From NCBI RefSeq assembly GCF_004348825.1, contig NZ_SMJU01000021.1:1-64000 (forward strand): 64,000 nucleotides of DNA. Direction: 5' to 3'. Below the pieces are notes generated by a model, which saw only the letters and a list, made by a program, of their open reading frames with translations, searched no databases and had not been told where the DNA came from. Of the stretch, positions 1 through 8,112 are shown piece after piece. A program made the translations under genes and the position numbers. Position 1 is the stretch's first letter; the number at the start of each line of letters is the position of its first letter. The stretch is from Arundinibacter roseus (lineage in GTDB: Bacteria > Bacteroidota > Bacteroidia > Cytophagales > Spirosomataceae).

Positions 1-87
1 TAACAACTTAATATATCTTTCCTTATTAAGTCCGGTTGCAGAACGCCATTGACGCTCATTTTTTAGATCATTTATCGATATTTTCAT
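1..87 (-). CDS. N-terminus of a transposase (probably IS5-like), cut by the window edge
   Basis: An open frame starts with ATG at 87 and runs off the left edge, giving 29 residues that begin MKISINDLKNERQWRSATGL. The pattern of a short helical lead followed by (E)RQWRSATGL and a basic helix resembles the N-terminal helix-turn-helix of IS5-type DDE transposases; this is recognition by memory from a short piece, so the family is tentative. It lies 15 nt downstream of the stop of the DUF262 gene on the same strand, which suggests that an insertion sequence cut that gene. No terminal inverted repeat can be confirmed because the rest of the element is outside the window. Confidence 0.5.
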   Translation of the reverse strand, partial: MKISINDLKNERQWRSATGLNKERYIKLL

Positions 88-102
88 GTGCCAAATTTAA
101 GA

Positions 103-1467
103 CTATTTTTCCATTGCAACAAGTCTATTCTCAAAGTTCTCCAAACGTTCCAAAAAGTAAGTTCTATTTTTCGATTTGATATTATAGACGTCCTTTATTT
201 TTAATGCGTCAATTACTTCTGCATTATTAGGGAATCGTTGTACACCAGTTCTTTGTATTAATGACTTTTGAATTGAATACAAATAGTTTGCTGGCTCAAC
301 TTTGTCATAAAGACTCATGAATATTTTATTCAAAGCATTAGTGGGTAAGCCAAGAATAAAACGTCTCCAAGTAAATGTTTGAACCAAATCCAAAATTTTT
401 ATAAATGTCGGCTTATCAATTACTGAATTTGAATAATCATCGTAAACTTTCATTAGAAAAGGATAAGCTACATTTATTTCTAGTCTATTTATAAATTCTA
501 ATTGGGTTCTTAATTCTTTGTCGCTTTCATTTTTGGGATTAATTAATTTATTGTAATGCTTTACCAAAGACTTTATGCTTGATAAATTAGCTTCTAACCT
601 ATCCAACGTCGATGTAGGATATTTAGATTTGAACTCCAAATATACTTTTCCTTTATTAGGTATATTCTTGTTTTCAAGAGTTAAATAATCTCTAATAAAA
701 TCAGAAACTCGACTTAAATTTAACGTTTCATCTTTGGCAAGTTTTTCAATCACCTCCCAATAGCTTTGATAGATTTTCTTTTGATCTTTTGGATTAAGAC
801 CCATTAAAATATAGTTCCGAATTAAGTCTGCTTGAGCAAGCTCTAAGCCTGTTGAATTAAGGCTTTCAAAAATTCTTTGTGGATTGTCTTTTTCTCTATC
901 AAGAGAAACTTCGACAAACATTAATTTTGAAAGCCCTTTCAAAACGGTTTGATAGTTGTCTTCTGTAATCCTACCTTTGAAGTAATTGAAATTATCGATT
1001 AATTTTGAAAAATCTAAATATTCTTCATTTTCATCACATCTTAATAAATACTTTAACGCTCTGTCATTATTATCGGTTGGTCGTAATTTTAATTTTTCTT
1101 CGTCCGGCAAAAACTTGTTAATAAGGTAAGTTTCACTAATCTCATTTTCAAGTCCTTCGTTTTGAATAACTTTTGCAAGACGGTGAAGTGCCAAATATAT
1201 AAGTGTCAAAGTCGTAAGCCTTTGTTGTCCATCAATAACTGTTAACTCCTTGACTCTTGTTGCTGTATAAACGTCATCGTGTACATAAACGATACTTCCA
1301 ATAAAGTGTGCGTTCATTTTTTTGCTTTCCCCAACTTCGAGTATATCATCCAAAAGCTGTTTGCACTGTCCAGTTGTCCAATCGTAATTTCTTTGGTAAA
1401 CGGGTATTACAAATTGTGTCTTGTTAGAGGACAAAAAGTCTTCTACTTTGGTCTCATTTGCCTTCAT
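103..1467 (-). CDS. DUF262 (GmrSD N-terminal-type) protein, apparently missing the DUF1524 nuclease domain
   Basis: 454 residues. The DUF262 signature is clear: VIPVYQRNYDW near residues 20-30 and the DGQQRLTT motif near 79-86, the nucleotide-binding/hydrolysis motif of ParB-like DUF262 domains, then RIFESLNSTGLELAQADLIRN near 203-223. Full-length relatives of the GmrSD type IV restriction family carry a C-terminal DUF1524 domain with a His-Me finger nuclease (a motif like HIMPQ). Here the frame stops soon after YFLERLENFENR, just where that domain would begin, so the nuclease half is absent. A transposase frame begins 15 nt beyond the stop, so truncation by an insertion is likely. The gene is distinctly AT-rich compared with ribH next door, as expected for acquired defence DNA. 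Whether the remnant is functional is unknown. Confidence 0.8.
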   Translation of the reverse strand: MKANETKVEDFLSSNKTQFVIPVYQRNYDWTTGQCKQLLDDILEVGESKKMNAHFIGSIVYVHDDVYTATRVKELTVIDGQQRLTTLTLIYLALHRLAKVIQNEGLENEISETYLINKFLPDEEKLKLRPTDNNDRALKYLLRCDENEEYLDFSKLIDNFNYFKGRITEDNYQTVLKGLSKLMFVEVSLDREKDNPQRIFESLNSTGLELAQADLIRNYILMGLNPKDQKKIYQSYWEVIEKLAKDETLNLSRVSDFIRDYLTLENKNIPNKGKVYLEFKSKYPTSTLDRLEANLSSIKSLVKHYNKLINPKNESDKELRTQLEFINRLEINVAYPFLMKVYDDYSNSVIDKPTFIKILDLVQTFTWRRFILGLPTNALNKIFMSLYDKVEPANYLYSIQKSLIQRTGVQRFPNNAEVIDALKIKDVYNIKSKNRTYFLERLENFENRLVAMEK

Positions 1468-1503
1468 AATTTTTTTCGTTCATAGCCGATCAGAAACAAA
1501 AGC

Positions 1504-1983
1504 TTACACAAGTGATAACATCTTTATGGCGGTCATTGCGGCTTCGTCGCCTTTATTGCCATGCTTTCCACCGGCGCGGTCAAGCGCCTGTTCCTGCGAG
1601 TTGGGGGTCAATACGCCAAAAATAACCGGTTTGTGATAGGTCAGACTAACCTGTGTCAGTCCGTGAGCAACGGCATGATTGATATAGTCATTGTGTTTGG
1701 TTTCGCCCTGAATCACGCAGCCGAGCGCGATGACTGCATCTACTTCAATTTTTCGGGCAAATACCTGTGCACCAAAACTTAATTCATAGCTGCCGGGTAC
1801 GTTGGCACGTATAATATTTTCGGGCTTGGCGCCATAGCGAATCAGTGTGGCGTGAGCACCTTCAAAAAGCTTTTCGGTAATCTCGTGGTTCCATTCTGCC
1901 ACCACAATCGCAAAGGTTGCCTGACTGATGTCGGGAAGGCCGTCGGTAGAAAATACGCTTAAATTTTTATCAGCACTTGACAT
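1504..1983 (-). CDS. ribH: 6,7-dimethyl-8-ribityllumazine synthase
   Basis: 159 residues, the usual family length. It condenses 5-amino-6-ribitylamino-uracil with 3,4-dihydroxy-2-butanone 4-phosphate in the penultimate step of riboflavin synthesis, in a cytosolic icosahedral or pentameric assembly. Visible family motifs are VPGSYEL near 63-69, GCVIQGETKHNDYI near 87-100 with the catalytic His in TKHND, GVLT near 122, and DRAGGKHGNKGDEAA near 134-148. It follows the TPR gene on the same strand, separated by a bidirectional hairpin terminator at 2034-2070, so it probably has its own promoter. No other rib gene is in the window. Confidence 0.97.
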   Translation of the reverse strand: MSSADKNLSVFSTDGLPDISQATFAIVVAEWNHEITEKLFEGAHATLIRYGAKPENIIRANVPGSYELSFGAQVFARKIEVDAVIALGCVIQGETKHNDYINHAVAHGLTQVSLTYHKPVIFGVLTPNSQEQALDRAGGKHGNKGDEAAMTAIKMLSLV

Positions 1984-2033
1984 AGGATATTCAGCTTTGA
2001 AGTAGGTAGAAATAAAACGTAGGCCACTAACTA

Positions 2034-2070
2034 AAAAAAGGATAAAACCAGAGTCGGCTTTATCCTTTTT
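2034..2070. terminator. Bidirectional intrinsic terminator between the TPR gene and ribH
   Basis: AAAAAGGATAAA is followed after a 12-nt loop by TTTATCCTTTTT, giving a stem of about 12 bp with A and T tracts on both sides. It sits 26 nt after the TPR stop codon and would end that transcript on the minus strand. Confidence 0.7.
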
Positions 2071-2096
2071 CAGGGGCTAAGTGTAATGAATGCTCA

Positions 2097-2795
2097 TTAC
2101 TCGCCGACTTGCCCTTCGAGGAGTCCCTTAAATTTCTTGGCATTTGTTACTTCTGCCGAGAGTGGGTGCTCGTCAATGATGCGTTTATAGGAAGCGATAG
2201 CATCCTTTGGAAGCTTTGCTTTTTCCTGAGCTATTCCCAACTTCATGAGGTAGATGGGCGTAAATTCGTTTGATTGATAATCAGCAGCTTTCTTGTAGGC
2301 ACTAATGGCTTCGGCAGGCTGATTTTTTTCCATGTATGCATCACCAATCAGAGCAAGTGCACGTGCCTGAATGACGAGATCGCTGGCGCTGAATGATTCC
2401 AGACGATTGATGGCGTCATCAAATTTGCCTTGCTTCATCAGAGCAATACCAGCATACAGATTGGCCAGGTTGGCTGCGTCAGTACCGCTATAATTATCTG
2501 CAATGCTAAGCAGACCCTCATTTCCACCACTGCCGTTTAGGGCTTTTTGGGTTGAATCGGCCTCAAAATCATACACCACGTTTGAAAGAGCTACCTGCGC
2601 ACTGCTTTCCTGACCGTCCATATAAAACCGATACCCGGCAAAAGCCAGCACGGCGACCACGATAGCCCCGCCGATTGCGATCAGTACTTTTTGATTTTTG
2701 CGGAAAAAGGATTCAGCCTTATTAATTTGCCCCGCCAGCGCGTCCGGATCTTCGATAATGTCCAACCCGGAACCCGCAGTATTTTTCTTGCTCAT
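2097..2795 (-). CDS. Membrane-anchored tetratricopeptide repeat protein
   Basis: 232 residues from the chosen start. Order: a short cytoplasmic head (MSKKNTAGSG), a basic stretch ending FFRKNQK, one transmembrane helix near 39-57 (VLIAIGGAIVVAVLAFAGY), then TPR-like helical repeats to the C-terminus (ALIGDAYMEKNQPAEAISAY, then YLMKLGIAQEKAKLPKDAI). This topology matches YfgM-like/TPR_21 proteins, which act as periplasmic-side scaffolds or chaperone partners; the exact role is not known. A longer frame starts at 2846, but a good promoter at 2819-2847 puts the transcript start downstream of that codon, so the ATG at 2795 is preferred. Confidence 0.8.
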   Translation of the reverse strand: MSKKNTAGSGLDIIEDPDALAGQINKAESFFRKNQKVLIAIGGAIVVAVLAFAGYRFYMDGQESSAQVALSNVVYDFEADSTQKALNGSGGNEGLLSIADNYSGTDAANLANLYAGIALMKQGKFDDAINRLESFSASDLVIQARALALIGDAYMEKNQPAEAISAYKKAADYQSNEFTPIYLMKLGIAQEKAKLPKDAIASYKRIIDEHPLSAEVTNAKKFKGLLEGQVGE

Positions 2796-2818
2796 ACTAT
2801 TGGTTGAAATTTGGAGTG

Positions 2819-2847
2819 CAAAGTTATGAAAAGTTATGAAACTCAAA
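2819..2847 (-). promoter_or_regulatory. Bacteroidota-type promoter of the TPR gene
   Basis: Read on the minus strand, TTTG at 2847-2844 is followed after 17 nt by TAACTTTG at 2826-2819 and then CACTCC. This matches the sigma-ABfr consensus TTTG-N17/20-TAnnTTTG. It lies 24 nt upstream of the ATG at 2795 and overlaps the start of the longer frame, which decides the start. Confidence 0.7.
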
Positions 2848-2947
2848 CAAGTAAAAGGCTATAATTTCAAGCCCGGCAAGTACTGATTCTCAATAATCCT
2901 GCCAATTTAAACAAGTTGGACCTCTCTTTGCCCCTGTAAAAGCAAAA

Positions 2948-2976
2948 CGCCTGCCGAAATCTGATCCCGGCAGGCG
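2948..2976 (-). terminator. Intrinsic terminator of pdhA
   Basis: A perfect 9-bp stem (CGCCTGCCG and CGGCAGGCG) with an 11-nt loop, followed on the minus strand by TTTT. It lies 17 nt beyond the pdhA stop. Confidence 0.8.
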
Positions 2977-2993
2977 CTTTGGTGCAATGTATC

Positions 2994-4022
2994 TTACTCT
3001 GTCACAAACGGATAGTCGGCTTGTTCGTACACATCCGTATACGCTTCTTTGGGATCGGGGAAGGCCGATTCTTCGGCAAACTGAACGGACTCAGCGACGA
3101 TTTCCTTAATTTTCTTATCTATATCAGATAATTTTTCTTCGGTGGCAAAGCTATTTTTCAGAATAGTATCTTTCACCATCTCAATTGGGTCACGTTTTTT
3201 GTACTCTTCAACCTCTTCTTTGGTCCGGTATTTTTGGGGATCAGACATCGAGTGTCCCCGGAACCGGTACGTCCGGAATTCGAGGTACGTAGGGCCATCG
3301 CCTTTGCGGGCGCGCTCAGCGGCACGGCTCACGGCTTCATGAATTGCCTCTACATCCATCCCGTCCACGGGCTCAGAAGGAATATCGTAGGCTTCACCCA
3401 GGGTGTATAGTTCGGTTACGTTAGACGTCCGTCCTACGGAAGTTCCCATGGCGTAGCCGTTGTTTTCTACTACAAAAATCACGGGCAATTTCCAGGTCAT
3501 AGCCATGTTGAAGGCTTCGTGAAACGCTCCCTGACGAACGGCGCCATCGCCAAAAAAGCAGATGCACACGTTGCCGGTTTCATTATATTTTTCGGCAAAG
3601 GCAATGCCTGCGCCCAACGGAATCTGCGCGCCCACGATGCCGTGACCACCCATAAAATTGCGCTCCTTATCAAAGATGTGCATGGAGCCTCCTTTTCCTT
3701 TGGTGGTGCCGGTTTCTTTACCAAACAACTCTGCCATAATAGCGTTGGGACTTGTGCCAAGAGCGAGCGGCATGCCGTGGTCACGGTAGGCAGTAATGTA
3801 CTTATCGTCAGGAGTTAAAGCCGTAGCGGTGCCCGAAGAGCACGCTTCCTGACCAATATACAGGTGGCAGAAACCACGGATTTTTTGCTGACCATACAAC
3901 TGTCCCGCTTTTTCTTCAAAACGACGTTGCAACAGCATGTTCTCATACCAGAACATGTAGCGTTCTTTGGAGTACTGTACTTTTTTTGCGGTTTCTTTCT
4001 TTTTTTCTTTCACGGTAGCCAT
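2994..4022 (-). CDS. pdhA: Pyruvate dehydrogenase E1 component, alpha subunit
   Basis: 342 residues. It carries the thiamine-diphosphate half of the E1 heterotetramer that decarboxylates pyruvate and acetylates the lipoyl group of E2. The TPP motif is visible as GDGAVRQGAFHEAF near 160-173 ending about 28 residues later in ENNGYAMGT. The substrate and interface segments YRDHGMPLALG and YRFRGHSMSDP (the conserved phosphorylation-loop region of eukaryotic E1 alpha) are intact. The first 18 residues are Lys-rich and low-complexity. The E1 beta partner is not in the window, so the complex is encoded at more than one place. A strong terminator follows at 2948-2976. Confidence 0.95.
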   Translation of the reverse strand: MATVKEKKKETAKKVQYSKERYMFWYENMLLQRRFEEKAGQLYGQQKIRGFCHLYIGQEACSSGTATALTPDDKYITAYRDHGMPLALGTSPNAIMAELFGKETGTTKGKGGSMHIFDKERNFMGGHGIVGAQIPLGAGIAFAEKYNETGNVCICFFGDGAVRQGAFHEAFNMAMTWKLPVIFVVENNGYAMGTSVGRTSNVTELYTLGEAYDIPSEPVDGMDVEAIHEAVSRAAERARKGDGPTYLEFRTYRFRGHSMSDPQKYRTKEEVEEYKKRDPIEMVKDTILKNSFATEEKLSDIDKKIKEIVAESVQFAEESAFPDPKEAYTDVYEQADYPFVTE

Positions 4023-4217
4023 ACGGGAAGATGGGTATGATGTACGAATTACAACTTAATGCTTGCTTTCTTGCAAATACGACCGAATATTCTGTTTTCT
4101 GGTAGTAATGCAAGAACTTTACGCGTTGATTTTGGGCAGGACTGGACTTTCAAACAGATCACGTCTCCCGTTTTATGAAGTGCGAAATTAAGAATAAACT
4201 CCCTAACAAAGAAGCTC

Positions 4218-5303
4218 ATGTGGCTTGAAAAACTCCATCTTACCTATTTTAAAAGCCACGAAGAAGGAAGTTTTACGTTTGGCGAGCGTGTAAACTGCCT
4301 TGTGGGCGAAAATGGAAGCGGCAAAACAAACCTGCTGGATGCCATCTATTTTCTGGCTTTGACCAAAAGTGCGTTCCAAAATCAGGATGCGCTGGCGATT
4401 CGGCACGATATGGATTTTCTTGTGCTGGATGGGTATTTTTGGGAGCAAGCCAGGCCATTACAAATTACATGTAGTTTGCAACGAGGTCAACGTAAAGTAC
4501 TTATGGCCGATAAAAAACCCTATGAGCGTCTCAGCGACCACATTGGCCGTTTGCCCGTAGTGCTGATTGCGCCCGACGATACCGACCTGGTGCGGGAAGG
4601 AAGCGAAGAGCGGCGGCGTTTTTTTGATGGAGTGCTTGCTCAGCTCAACCCGCGCTATCTGGATGATTTTCTGCAATACAATAAATTTCTGACCCAACGC
4701 AACGGCCTGTTAAAGCTTTTTGCGGAAAGGCATGCGCTTGATGAGGTACTGCTGGAAACCTACGACGAACCACTGATTGAACTCGCTGTTCGGATTCATG
4801 AGCAGCGGCAGGCGTTTATGGAACGCTTTCTGCCTATTTTCCGAAAACACTATGCCTTTTTGAGTACAGCCAAAGAACGAGTAGAGGTGGTTTATGAAAG
4901 CGAAGTAGGCGCCGCAGATTTCCCGGCTCTTTTCAGAAAAAACCGCTCGCGCGACCTGCATGCGCAGCGCACCGGGAAAGGTATTCATAAGGATGACTAC
5001 GTGTTTGAGATTGATGGCGTAGCGCTCAAAAAATTTGGTTCGCAAGGGCAGCAGAAGTCATTTGTGATTGCCCTTAAACTCGCGCAGTACGAGCTGTTGG
5101 CGGAGGAAAAAGAAACGAAACCGATTCTTTTGCTGGATGATATTTTTGATAAACTGGACGATAAACGAATTCAGCAGCTCATTCGACTTATCGATGACGG
5201 TTCCTGGGGGCAGGTGTTCATTACCGATGCCCGGCCCGAACGCTCCGAGCGAATCCTGGAACATGTGAAAGCAGAGGTTCGCTTTTTTCAAATTGGCTTC
5301 TAA
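4218..5303 (+). CDS. recF: DNA replication and repair protein RecF
   Basis: 361 residues, typical for RecF. This SMC-like ATPase loads RecA at single-strand gaps together with RecO and RecR. The Walker A motif GENGSGKTN lies near residues 30-38, an FLTQRNGLLK segment is near 153-162, the signature region is LKKFGSQGQQKSFVIALKLAQ near 271-291, and Walker B is ILLLDDIFDKLD near 303-314. All ATPase motifs look intact. It is transcribed away from pdhA. The start at 4218 aligns with the usual beta-strand opening (LEKLHLTYFKSH). Confidence 0.96.
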   Translation: MWLEKLHLTYFKSHEEGSFTFGERVNCLVGENGSGKTNLLDAIYFLALTKSAFQNQDALAIRHDMDFLVLDGYFWEQARPLQITCSLQRGQRKVLMADKKPYERLSDHIGRLPVVLIAPDDTDLVREGSEERRRFFDGVLAQLNPRYLDDFLQYNKFLTQRNGLLKLFAERHALDEVLLETYDEPLIELAVRIHEQRQAFMERFLPIFRKHYAFLSTAKERVEVVYESEVGAADFPALFRKNRSRDLHAQRTGKGIHKDDYVFEIDGVALKKFGSQGQQKSFVIALKLAQYELLAEEKETKPILLLDDIFDKLDDKRIQQLIRLIDDGSWGQVFITDARPERSERILEHVKAEVRFFQIGF

Positions 5304-5377
5304 AATCTGATATTTTCCAAATTTTTGTAATGTATTGATAATCAATTAAATAATTTGTTGAGCAAAATAACCCATCC

Positions 5378-5454
5378 TTTACTACGAAATATTTCGTAGT
5401 AAAAATTTGCTTCTACGAATTCTTTCGTACATATTTGTTACGAAGATCTTCGTA
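5378..5454. promoter_or_regulatory. Three tandem palindromic operators, probably bound by the BlaI-type repressor
   Basis: Three copies of TACGAA...TTCGTA lie upstream of the repressor gene. Site 1 (5378-5403) is a perfect 26-bp palindrome containing TACTACGAAAT and its complement. Site 2 (5414-5429) has 6-bp arms and a 4-nt spacer. Site 3 (5439-5454) is a perfect 16-bp palindrome. Their centres are 31 and 25 bp apart. BlaI/MecI operators are known palindromes with TACA/TGTA cores located in front of their own operons, so autoregulation by the next gene is the natural inference, with a changed core (TACGAA). The last site ends 58 bp before the repressor ATG. Confidence 0.75.
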
Positions 5455-5512
5455 CATAGTGCAGGGTCAAAAATCCTGTGGTTTTTAAAAATTTAGTTAA
5501 AAAAATATACGT

Positions 5513-5905
5513 ATGGCCAATCATTCATCTTTTCCCCCAAAACCTACCGACTCAGAGTTGGAAATTTTGTCCTTCCTCTGGCAGCATGGGCCCTCTACCG
5601 TGCGGCAGGTACACGACCACCTGGCCGAAACCAAGGAAGCGGGTTATACTACCACGCTTAAACTGATGCAGATTATGCACGAGAAAGAACTCCTCAGCCG
5701 TACCGAAGAAGGACGCTCGCATGTCTACACGGCCAAGGTTCAGGAAGCAGAAACCCGGCAAACGCTGCTCGACCGATTTGTTGAAACCACTTTCCGTGGC
5801 TCGGCGGCGCAGCTTGTCATGCAGGCCCTGGGGAATCACAAAACGTCGGCCCGTGAATTAGACGAAATCAGGCAATTATTGAACAACCTCGAAAACAACC
5901 ATTAG
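5513..5905 (+). CDS. BlaI/MecI/CopY-family winged-helix transcriptional repressor
   Basis: 130 residues. The N-terminal winged helix is evident: PTDSELEILSFLWQHGPSTV near 10-29, then VHDHLAETKEAGYTTTLKLM near 31-50, the family recognition region, followed by a wing with GRSHVYTAKV. The C-terminal helices (near 80-130) would form the dimer. In the classical systems this repressor is cleaved after a BlaR1-type peptidase senses a signal. The next gene starts 2 nt after the stop and encodes that type of peptidase, so the two are co-transcribed. Three matching palindromes upstream suggest autoregulation. No beta-lactamase gene is adjacent, so the regulated target is unknown. Confidence 0.9.
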   Translation: MANHSSFPPKPTDSELEILSFLWQHGPSTVRQVHDHLAETKEAGYTTTLKLMQIMHEKELLSRTEEGRSHVYTAKVQEAETRQTLLDRFVETTFRGSAAQLVMQALGNHKTSARELDEIRQLLNNLENNH

Positions 5906-5907
5906 CC

Positions 5908-7830
5908 ATGAATAACATACTTGATTTGTTACCAGCTTCATTCGTCCCATCTCTGGGCTGGACACTCCTACACGCCCTCTGGCAGGCTACGGCGCTGTGC
6001 ATGGTAGCGGCAGCAGGCTTTTATTTACTGAAACACCGCAGCGCGCAAACCCGTTACGTGCTGGGAATCACTCTCCTGGGAGGGCAGGTTTTGGCCTCAA
6101 TCGCTACTTTTATGTACTATCAAGCTGCCTTTCGGCCATCCCAAAAGGTATTCTCTTCTACGCTTCGCATGCAGGCATTGCCCGAAAATGCACTTTTATC
6201 TACAACTTCTGCCTCCGTATCGTTTTCCATGCAGGTTCAGCTTTGGCTGTCGATTCACATGCAGGAGCTCGTTGTGTGCTGGTTCATCGGCGTAGCGGTG
6301 CTTCTTGTGCGGTTTCTGGGAGGCTGGCTGTATCTGGAACGGCTGCGGCTGGCCTCCAGCCGGATTCAGGATAACGGCTGGAATCTGCGGTTTCGGGACC
6401 TTATGAATCGGTTGCGCATTCAGCAAACGGTCGATTTGCGGGAGTCTGTACATACCCTAAGCCCGATGGTAGTTGGTGTGGTGCGGCCGGTAGTTCTAAT
6501 GCCGCTTGGACTACTTTCCGGACTTTCGCCGCAGGAATTTGAGGCAATTTTGGCGCACGAGCTGGCGCACATCCGCCGGCACGATTATCTGGTCAATCTG
6601 CTGCAATCGTTTGTAGAGGTCATCTACTTTTTTCATCCCGGCTTGTGGTGGCTTTCGGGCCGCATCAGAGCCGAGCGGGAGCATTGCTGCGACGACCTGG
6701 CGCTGAGCGTATGCGATGACCGCAGTGCCCTGGCACATGCTCTGTTGCGGGTGGCAGAGTTTGGGCAAAGTCCGGCGTTGGCCGTAGCCTTTGCCTCGCG
6801 TAAACCGTTGCTGTTGCAGCGAGTGCGCCGGGTATTGGGTGTGGCCTCACCCGCCCGCCGACCGGGTAGTTACTTTCTGGCTACTCTTTTGCTCCTTTCG
6901 ATGTTGGCCGGAGTTTCGGTTTATGCGATTCAGGCTGACTCTAAGGAAGATAAGTCTAAAACCTCCAAAGCAAAAGAAACCAAAGAGACGTTTGTCGCAG
7001 CCTCTGCGGTGGACGACACAACTAATCGTGTAGAAGAAGAATTAACCCTGATTCCCGGGTTGGATCTCGACGTTTTTCATGCCCAGTCAATAGAGCTGAC
7101 ACCTTCGGAATTTGTGGCAATGAGCGACACCTTGCGAGAAAAAAGAGCGCTGATTCACGAAAAAATGAGGACGCTGCATGCCGAAATGAAACCTCATCAT
7201 GCTGAAATGCAGGCATTACAAAAACAAATGCAGCCACTAAATCAGCGCATGCATGAAATTCATCTTGCCATGGAAAAGCATCAGTTTGAGGTAGAGCGGT
7301 ATCAGCGCGAAGAAGAAAAGATTGAATGGAAGAAACAGAGCGCCCACGATGAGCGGCAGAAACTGATGGACAAACGCTCAGCGGTGATGTATCCCAAAAG
7401 TGGACAAAACACAGCAAACCCGGCAGAGACAGAAAAGAAACTCGCGGAATTTGAAACACAAATTAAGGCAAAAGAGCAGGAAATCTCGGCCTTAAACGAT
7501 CAATTGGCACAGGTTCAGAAGCAACAAGCCGAAGCTGAAAAACCATTGGATGCTCTGAATGCCGACATGGAAAAAATAAATCAGGAAGTAGAAGCCCTCA
7601 GTGAAAAAATGGAACAGGTAAGTGAAAAAATTGAGTTGATCGGACAAAAGCTGGAACTGGAAGCGAATCAACTGGAAAGTTACGTACCCGCACCGCCTGC
7701 GCCACCACGACCGGCCAAGGCGCCAAAAGCCCCCAAAGCTCCGGGTGCAACCTCTTTGAAAGGTGCAGTAGCTGCTCCGCCCGCACCCGCAAAAGCTCCC
7801 CGCGCGCCAGCTGCTCCTAAAAAACCATAA
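5908..7830 (+). CDS. BlaR1/MecR1-like M56 membrane metallopeptidase with a long coiled-coil tail
   Basis: 640 residues. The N-terminal half has several hydrophobic segments (about 15-35, 45-65, 115-135, 325-345). The zinc site HELAHIRRHDY is near 212-222, and the third-ligand region is RAEREHCCDDLAL near 252-264, both intact. After the last membrane segment there is no penicillin-binding sensor domain. Instead there is a Lys/Glu-rich linker, a long heptad-like coiled coil (about 420-585, rich in M, Q, E and K) and a Pro/Ala/Lys tail (about 590-640). It therefore probably senses something other than beta-lactams, perhaps cell-wall or envelope stress. It is translated with the upstream repressor (2-nt gap). 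Confidence 0.88.
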   Translation: MNNILDLLPASFVPSLGWTLLHALWQATALCMVAAAGFYLLKHRSAQTRYVLGITLLGGQVLASIATFMYYQAAFRPSQKVFSSTLRMQALPENALLSTTSASVSFSMQVQLWLSIHMQELVVCWFIGVAVLLVRFLGGWLYLERLRLASSRIQDNGWNLRFRDLMNRLRIQQTVDLRESVHTLSPMVVGVVRPVVLMPLGLLSGLSPQEFEAILAHELAHIRRHDYLVNLLQSFVEVIYFFHPGLWWLSGRIRAEREHCCDDLALSVCDDRSALAHALLRVAEFGQSPALAVAFASRKPLLLQRVRRVLGVASPARRPGSYFLATLLLLSMLAGVSVYAIQADSKEDKSKTSKAKETKETFVAASAVDDTTNRVEEELTLIPGLDLDVFHAQSIELTPSEFVAMSDTLREKRALIHEKMRTLHAEMKPHHAEMQALQKQMQPLNQRMHEIHLAMEKHQFEVERYQREEEKIEWKKQSAHDERQKLMDKRSAVMYPKSGQNTANPAETEKKLAEFETQIKAKEQEISALNDQLAQVQKQQAEAEKPLDALNADMEKINQEVEALSEKMEQVSEKIELIGQKLELEANQLESYVPAPPAPPRPAKAPKAPKAPGATSLKGAVAAPPAPAKAPRAPAAPKKP

Positions 7831-7857
7831 ATCGAAAAAGTTTTTGGGGATACTTCT

Positions 7858-7896
7858 ACAAAAGCTGTTGTCAGACATCCTGGCAACAGCTTTTGT
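7858..7896 (+). terminator. Intrinsic terminator of the blaI-M56 operon
   Basis: A perfect 13-bp stem (ACAAAAGCTGTTG and its complement) with a 13-nt loop, 27 nt after the peptidase stop codon. Its A/T-rich base could work in both directions. Confidence 0.75.
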
Positions 7897-8045
7897 AATT
7901 TATGCTCCGAGAAGTTATTTGATAATCAACAGAATGTAGGACATTTTCATTATTTAATTATTAGTAACCAAGAGCTATATCCGTGATGAAGCATTCATAA
8001 ACATTCAGTAACATTGGCAAAATACTGAGCTAATCCTGCGTAGGG

Positions 8046-8052
8046 TACTTTG
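8046..8052 (+). promoter_or_regulatory. Possible -7 element of the susC promoter
   Basis: TACTTTGCACTCC resembles the Bacteroidota -7 region (TAnnTTTG) but with a single-nucleotide gap, and no TTG is found at the right distance upstream. It lies 60 nt before the susC-like ATG. Confidence 0.3.
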
Positions 8053-8112
8053 CACTCCTGTTTTTTAAATATCTTTACTAACTATTAAACAAACATAATT
8101 TTTTCTTAAAAA

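Noticed and set aside
2796..2846. 17-residue N-terminal extension of the TPR protein
   Set aside because: A consensus promoter covers this segment, so it is upstream of or at the transcript start.
7022..7459. 145-codon minus-strand frame inside the M56 gene
   Set aside because: It is a shadow of the coiled-coil coding region, without a recognised domain or promoter.
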